The notes below the pieces were generated by a model. It worked only from the letters and a program-made list of their open reading frames with translations, was not told the origin of the DNA and did not search any database. Shown piece after piece: positions 6,515 to 10,157 of a stretch of 10,157 nt of DNA. Within the stretch, counting starts at the first letter, position 1. Each line of letters begins with the position of its first letter. A program made the position numbers and the translations under genes. The stretch lies in assembly GCA_024998705.1 (NCBI GenBank), contig JACOEF010000392.1, positions 1 to 10,157 on the forward strand. Direction: 5' to 3'. This DNA is from Nitrospira sp. (GTDB taxonomy: Bacteria; Nitrospirota; Nitrospiria; Nitrospirales; Nitrospiraceae).

Positions 6515-6531
6515 GCGCACACAAGGTGCGC
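6515..6531. repeat. Short inverted repeat downstream of the bactofilin gene
   Basis: GCGCAC-ACAAG-GTGCGC is a perfect 6-bp dyad 27 bases beyond the bactofilin stop. Placed here it could end or protect the PBP-bactofilin transcript. It lacks a T-run, so the role is uncertain. Confidence 0.35.
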
Positions 6532-6557
6532 GGCTTCAGGCTTGGGAGCGTGAGCGG

Positions 6558-7052
6558 TCAGGCGTTTTCGCCGAGCATGGCGACGGCCTTGGGGCGCTGC
6601 GAGGAAATGTCGCGCACATTGCCGGGGAGCTTCTGGGCTTCGTCACCCCAGGCGGTGACACCCATATCCGACACGCCCTGAAACTTCGCGCCGTCTTCCA
6701 TGGAAAAGGCCGGAGCATGGACTTCACCGAGCAGGATGCCGGTTTTCAACAGTTGGAGCCGTTCCGTCGCACGCACCGTCGCCTTGATCTTCCCGCTGCT
6801 GATGACGGTCCCGGCCGTGATCGTCCCCTGTACGACACCGTCTTCGCCGATGACGACGGTCCCGGTGGTGTGCAGGTCGCCTTCCAAACGCCCATCGATG
6901 CGCACCGTACCTTCGACTCGCATCTCGCCCCGGAGCAAGACCCCTTTGGCCAACAGGGTGATATTATCGCTTTCCACAAAGCCGGACTTCTTCATCATCG
7001 CGCGCTCCTTCTCCCTGGTAGTGTCCGATGAACTGGAGAACCATCCCAACAT
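6558..7052 (-). CDS. Bactofilin (polymer-forming cytoskeletal protein)
   Basis: This protein of 164 residues (146 if started at 6998) carries the bactofilin beta-helix in about 29-125. The repeated glycine-rich strands LLAKGVLLRGEMRVEGTVR, IDGRLEGDLHTTGTVVIGED, VQGTITAGTVISSGKI and LLKTGILLGEVHAPAF give the regular six-residue pattern of that fold. Bactofilins self-assemble without nucleotide into filaments at the inner membrane and often localise cell-wall enzymes. The longer start gives an N-terminal MLGWF, a short hydrophobic end like the membrane-targeting segments of some bactofilins. The shorter start, MMKKSG at 6998, has a much better ribosome binding site (7005-7010). I report the longer frame and leave the choice open. 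It lies 32 bases after the PBP1b gene on the same strand, fitting a shared role in envelope shape. The tail after about residue 130 is unstructured-looking. Confidence 0.88.
   Translation of the reverse strand: MLGWFSSSSDTTREKERAMMKKSGFVESDNITLLAKGVLLRGEMRVEGTVRIDGRLEGDLHTTGTVVIGEDGVVQGTITAGTVISSGKIKATVRATERLQLLKTGILLGEVHAPAFSMEDGAKFQGVSDMGVTAWGDEAQKLPGNVRDISSQRPKAVAMLGENA
7005..7010 (-). promoter_or_regulatory. Ribosome binding site supporting an internal bactofilin start
   Basis: On the minus strand AAGGAG is followed by 6 nt and then ATG at 6998-6996. The 7052 start has nothing comparable, with only a poor AGG upstream. This could mean that the true start is 6998 or that two forms are made. 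Confidence 0.5.
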
Positions 7053-7084
7053 GAGCCGAGCCTACACCAGCTTTTTGAGCGCAC

Positions 7085-9388
7085 CTAGGAAAAACCGAAA
7101 CTGCGCTTGACCCGTTCCCAGAATCCGCTGCCGTGGAGTTCACAGTAGACCGAGGGTTCCGTACCTTCGATGAACACTTCCATCGACCGCTGCGGGCATT
7201 TCGACGTCGCCAACTGAGTCGACTGAGGATCGATGTCGCGCGTCACCACGGCCGGCGGCATCACAAAGTCACGCGAAGTGGCCGGGAGAATCCGTCGCAC
7301 GAACTCTACCCACATCGGTAATGCAGCCTGCGCCCCGGTCAGCTGCAACGCCTCCTCGTCATCGAACCCCACCCACACGCCAACCACCACGTCCGGCGTA
7401 TAGCCGACGAACCAGGCATCGCGATACCCATCCGTCGTCCCTGTCTTCCCCGCCACGATGCCGCGCAAGCCCATCGCCTTCGCCTTGGCCGCAGTCCCCC
7501 GCTCGACGACACCCTTGAGCAATGACGTCATGACATAGGCCGCTTGCGGGGACACCGCTTGACGCCGGACGGGCGTATGATGCCAGGCAGGATCCCCTTC
7601 CGGAGTCATCACAGACTGCAGCGCCGTGGGAGCCACGGAGAGCCCCGCCTGTGCCAAGACCCCGTAGGCCGAGGTGATCTCCAACAGCGAGACGCCGGAA
7701 GTCCCCAAGGCAATGGATAGATTGTCGGCCAGGGGGCTACGAATCCCCAGATTTTGCGCCATCTGAAGAATCCGCTTCGTCCCCACGGCCTGCGCAATCT
7801 TCACGGCGGGAATATTCAGCGATTGTTCGACCGCCGTCCGCAGCGACACCGTGCCGTGAAACCGATGGTCGTAGTTCTGCGGAGCCCAGACACCCGTACC
7901 TGACTCAAACGTCACCGGTTCGTCGACGATCGAGGTTGCTGCAGTAATCGGTTGTCCAGCGGTCAATTCGCGACGGGCTTCCAACGCCGCGAGATACACC
8001 AACGGCTTAAACAACGAGCCGGGCTGACGCTTCGCCTGCACGGCCCGGTTAAACTGGCTGGCGCGATAGTCACGACTCCCCACCATGGCAAGAATCCCGC
8101 CGGTTGCGGGATCGAGCGCCACCAGCGCGGCTTGTACCGCATTGCTGTGGCCCATCAACGCCGGGTAGGCCGCCTCCAGTTTGCCCAGTTCACGCTCCAG
8201 CGTCTGAGTGGCCAGACGTTGCAACACAGGGTCAAGCGTCGTATAGGCCCTGACGCCATCGAGAAGCGGCGCACCGGTCGTCTCTTCCACCTGCCTCAAC
8301 AGATGGTCGACAAAAAACGGCGCATCGGCCAACGTGTCCTGCGGCGGCATGACTCGAACCGGCGTCATGACCGCCTGCTCCCACGCGTCGTCGCTCACGA
8401 GCCCCTGTTCGTGCAACCGGCCCAGTACGACGTCGCGACGCTGCTTGGCCAATGCCGGATTTCTCAGGGGTGAATAAGTATTCGGCCCCTTGATCATGCC
8501 GACCAGCAGCGCGGTCTCCTCCACACTCAAGGCATCCACGCGTTTGCCGAAATACCGGTACGCGGCCTCCCCGACTCCGTAAATCGATACCGACCCGACC
8601 TGCCCAAGATAAATCTCATTCGCGTAACTTTCGAGGATCGCTTGTTTGGGGTATTTCGCCTCCAAGACCAGCGCGGCGATCGATTCCTTGAGCTTCCGCC
8701 CGAATGTGCGTTGCGGGGAATAAAACAGATTCTTCGCCAACTGCTGCGTGATCGTACTGCCGCCTTGAATCACCGTCCCTCGGGTCACGTTCGTCCAGAC
8801 TGCGCGGCCGACGGCAATGGGATCGATGCCCGGATGGCTGAAGAATCGCCGATCTTCGATCGCCAGCAACACGTCGAGAAACCGCGCCGACAGGTCGTCA
8901 TACGACACCCATTCCCGAACCTGCCGCGAGGCACCGCGCAACCCGCTGATCAATTGCGGCTCCAGATAGGCGGGGAACAACTCGTCACCCCCCTGAATCG
9001 ACAGCACCTTGGTGACCCGCCCCTGATCGAGCACGAGACGGGCCGGCACCGGCCGGAGGTGAAGATCGGCAAACTCGTGCAGGTAGATATCAATCTCGGC
9101 AGCGCTGACACGGTACTCGCCCGGCATACGTACGGCCGTCTCGACCGCGTGATACCCGAGTTGGTGGAGGCGGTCGATCAGATGAGCGGAGGCAATATCC
9201 AGATCCGGCTTTAACAGAAACGGGGCGCCGTAGATTAGTCGGGGGGGATGCTCGTCGCCCGTCGGCAAGGCCAGACTGGCCGAAAGGTAGAGCCCGTAGG
9301 CCAACGCACTTCCTACGGCAAGGAGCACGACGCCGGCCAATACCAGAAGCCCCCGCACGATCCAGCGCCTGACGACCATCACCGGCAT
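7085..9388 (-). CDS. mrcB: Class A penicillin-binding protein 1b (transglycosylase/transpeptidase)
   Basis: This 767-residue bifunctional peptidoglycan synthase is anchored by one N-terminal membrane helix (about 11-34) with the rest in the periplasm. Residues about 50-140 (PRLIYGAPFLLKPDLDI...LGYHAVE...PGEYRVSAAEIDIYL) match the UB2H domain that marks the PBP1b type; in E. coli it binds the activator LpoB. The glycosyltransferase (GT51) follows with E178 in EDRRFFSHPGIDP, GGSTITQQLAKNL (209-221), RKLKES and ILESYANEIYLG (251-262). The transpeptidase has the catalytic S458 in SLFK, SLN at 523-525 and KTG at 648-650. All catalytic motifs are intact and the length is in the family range. A cysteine pair near the end (C731, C749) could form a disulfide. 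The weak GGGG before the ATG is the only ribosome-binding hint. The bactofilin gene follows closely on the same strand. Confidence 0.95.
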   Translation of the reverse strand: MPVMVVRRWIVRGLLVLAGVVLLAVGSALAYGLYLSASLALPTGDEHPPRLIYGAPFLLKPDLDIASAHLIDRLHQLGYHAVETAVRMPGEYRVSAAEIDIYLHEFADLHLRPVPARLVLDQGRVTKVLSIQGGDELFPAYLEPQLISGLRGASRQVREWVSYDDLSARFLDVLLAIEDRRFFSHPGIDPIAVGRAVWTNVTRGTVIQGGSTITQQLAKNLFYSPQRTFGRKLKESIAALVLEAKYPKQAILESYANEIYLGQVGSVSIYGVGEAAYRYFGKRVDALSVEETALLVGMIKGPNTYSPLRNPALAKQRRDVVLGRLHEQGLVSDDAWEQAVMTPVRVMPPQDTLADAPFFVDHLLRQVEETTGAPLLDGVRAYTTLDPVLQRLATQTLERELGKLEAAYPALMGHSNAVQAALVALDPATGGILAMVGSRDYRASQFNRAVQAKRQPGSLFKPLVYLAALEARRELTAGQPITAATSIVDEPVTFESGTGVWAPQNYDHRFHGTVSLRTAVEQSLNIPAVKIAQAVGTKRILQMAQNLGIRSPLADNLSIALGTSGVSLLEITSAYGVLAQAGLSVAPTALQSVMTPEGDPAWHHTPVRRQAVSPQAAYVMTSLLKGVVERGTAAKAKAMGLRGIVAGKTGTTDGYRDAWFVGYTPDVVVGVWVGFDDEEALQLTGAQAALPMWVEFVRRILPATSRDFVMPPAVVTRDIDPQSTQLATSKCPQRSMEVFIEGTEPSVYCELHGSGFWERVKRSFGFS

Positions 9389-9472
9389 ATCCCCATCTGC
9401 CGAGCATACGCGATCCAGCGCACGAAATCACATGCGTGCGCCCCGCTTCCGGATGCTTCCCCACCCGCACGC

Positions 9473-9501
9473 TTGACAAAGCACCGTGCGTTCTCTTAGA
9501 T
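9473..9501 (+). promoter_or_regulatory. Possible sigma-70 promoter for the FadL-type gene
   Basis: A perfect -35 TTGACA (9473-9478) is followed after 17 nt by a poor -10, TTAGAT (3 of 6). The leader to the GTG start would be about 155 nt. The -35 is good but the -10 is not, so confidence is low. Confidence 0.3.
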
Positions 9502-9649
9502 GAGCGCCAGAATTCAGGACTCTAGGCTCTTGTACCTATTTGACCGTCCGGAATATGCATCGGCGCTACGCGACGCACCCGTACTAAGCCTCTCGCGAAC
9601 GACACATTTCCGGACAGAATGCTTGAGTCGCTGACAGACTCATCAGCAC

Positions 9650-9654
9650 GAGGA
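9650..9654 (+). promoter_or_regulatory. Ribosome binding site supporting a GTG start
   Basis: GAGGA is 8 nt before the GTG at 9663. No ATG occurs in this frame before position 9951, well inside the conserved domain, so GTG (or TTG at 9657) must be the start. Confidence 0.55.
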
Positions 9655-9662
9655 CATTGACG

Positions 9663-10157
9663 GTGAACATTCTACGCCTGCTTGATGCCAATGGGTCACA
9701 CGAGACCTGCCGGCCTGCGCCGCACCACGAAGAAAACCGATGGCCGCACAGGTCGAGCCAAACTGGTGACACATACTCGCGGGCACTGCTTGCCTGGTGC
9801 GCCCTGATCGCCGCCCTCGTTTGTGTCGTCCCCTCCGCGCGGGCGGGAAGTTTTCGTATCTACGATCACAGCGCCTCAGCCACCGGTCAAGCGTCGGCAT
9901 TCACGGCTCAGGCCGACGATGCCTCCGCCGGGTACTACAACCCGGCCGGCATGACACAACTCCGTGGGGTTCAGCTCTCAGCCGGCACCACCCTCATCGC
10001 CGGCGGCTTCTCGTTCCAAAACGGCGCAGGCACCCAGGCGAACGGCGATCTTCGCGGCAGTGTGGCGGTCCCGCCTCCATCAAACCTGTACATGACGGCC
10101 AATCTCAAAGACCTCGGCATCGGCTCCTCCGAGAGCACCGCCGTCGGCCTCGCCGTC
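9663..10157 (+). CDS. FadL/OmpP1/TodX-type outer-membrane transport protein, N-terminal part
   Basis: The frame opens with GTG at 9663 and is still open at the window end, giving 165 visible residues. A hydrophobic stretch (about 41-56, ALLAWCALIAALVCVV) ends in PSARA, with predicted signal cleavage before G62. The mature protein begins GSFRIYDHSASATGQASAF and then DDASAGYYNPAGMTQL (85-100). This is the classic N-terminus of the FadL/TodX family, whose members are 14-strand outer-membrane barrels that pass hydrophobic compounds such as fatty acids or aromatics through a lateral opening. The NPAGM motif is conserved in the family. The 40-residue hydrophilic stretch before the signal core is unusually long, and it includes two cysteines and several histidines. 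The true start may be non-canonical, or the leader may be extended. Substrate cannot be told from this fragment. Confidence 0.85.
   Translation, partial: MNILRLLDANGSHETCRPAPHHEENRWPHRSSQTGDTYSRALLAWCALIAALVCVVPSARAGSFRIYDHSASATGQASAFTAQADDASAGYYNPAGMTQLRGVQLSAGTTLIAGGFSFQNGAGTQANGDLRGSVAVPPPSNLYMTANLKDLGIGSSESTAVGLAV

Larger units (their letters stand above)
9389..9662. other. Divergent intergenic region between PBP1b and FadL-type genes
   Basis: I see no gene here. It should hold the promoters of both flanking genes. Visible elements are a perfect TTGACA at 9473, the imperfect palindrome CCAGAATTCAGG (9507-9518), and a 6-bp dyad TGAGTC/GACTCA at 9624-9642. For the leftward PBP gene the best I find is TATGCT about 17 nt after GTGATT on the minus strand, which is weak. 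Confidence 0.55.

Noticed and set aside
8642..9214. 190-residue plus-strand open frame
   Set aside because: It is antisense to the glycosyltransferase part of PBP1b and has no recognisable features.
1..10157. Mobile elements, CRISPR arrays, tRNA/rRNA genes
   Set aside because: I looked for transposase or integrase motifs, regularly spaced direct repeats, and cloverleaf or rRNA-like sequence, and found none.

Overview
This 10.2 kb window is ordinary, dense bacterial chromosome, with high G+C by eye and short intergenic gaps. I see no transposase, integrase, phage gene, CRISPR array, tRNA or rRNA. The gene mix (a heme-type Tll0287-like protein, NtrB-like histidine kinases, a UB2H-type PBP1b next to a bactofilin, and a FadL-type porin) points to a Gram-negative bacterium. 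My best guess is a Nitrospira-like member of the Nitrospirota. That is an inference from protein flavour; no marker gene in the window proves it.

Layout. Positions 1-202 (minus strand) hold the N-terminal part of a BolA-family gene that runs off the left edge. A gene-free stretch of about 400 bases follows. It contains a perfect 14-bp inverted repeat (439-469) and a textbook sigma-54 promoter (532-548). That promoter drives a plus-strand cluster, 612-5271: a stand-alone response regulator; a soluble histidine kinase with an N-terminal Rossmann-like domain; a membrane histidine kinase with a periplasmic sensor, HAMP and PAS; and a small exported c-type heme protein of the Tll0287 (DUF3365) type. 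The last three genes overlap or nearly overlap, so they are probably translated together. Two hairpins lie between the regulator and the first kinase.

From 5296 to 9388 three genes lie on the minus strand: an AI-2E-family membrane protein (5296-6381), a bactofilin (6558-7052 or 6998) and a bifunctional class A penicillin-binding protein of the PBP1b type (7085-9388). The PBP and bactofilin genes are adjacent in the same direction and likely form a cell-wall/cell-shape unit. The AI-2E gene may have its own promoter. On the right, transcribed away from the PBP gene, an outer-membrane FadL/OmpP1-type protein starts with GTG at 9663 and is cut by the window end.

The most interesting part is the signalling cluster. 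One kinase carries a likely dinucleotide-binding domain (a candidate cytoplasmic redox or NAD(H) sensor). The other has a periplasmic sensor and is followed by a periplasmic heme protein. Both could feed a single receiver-only regulator, under sigma-54 control. A joint redox-sensing role is inference from domain content and gene order.
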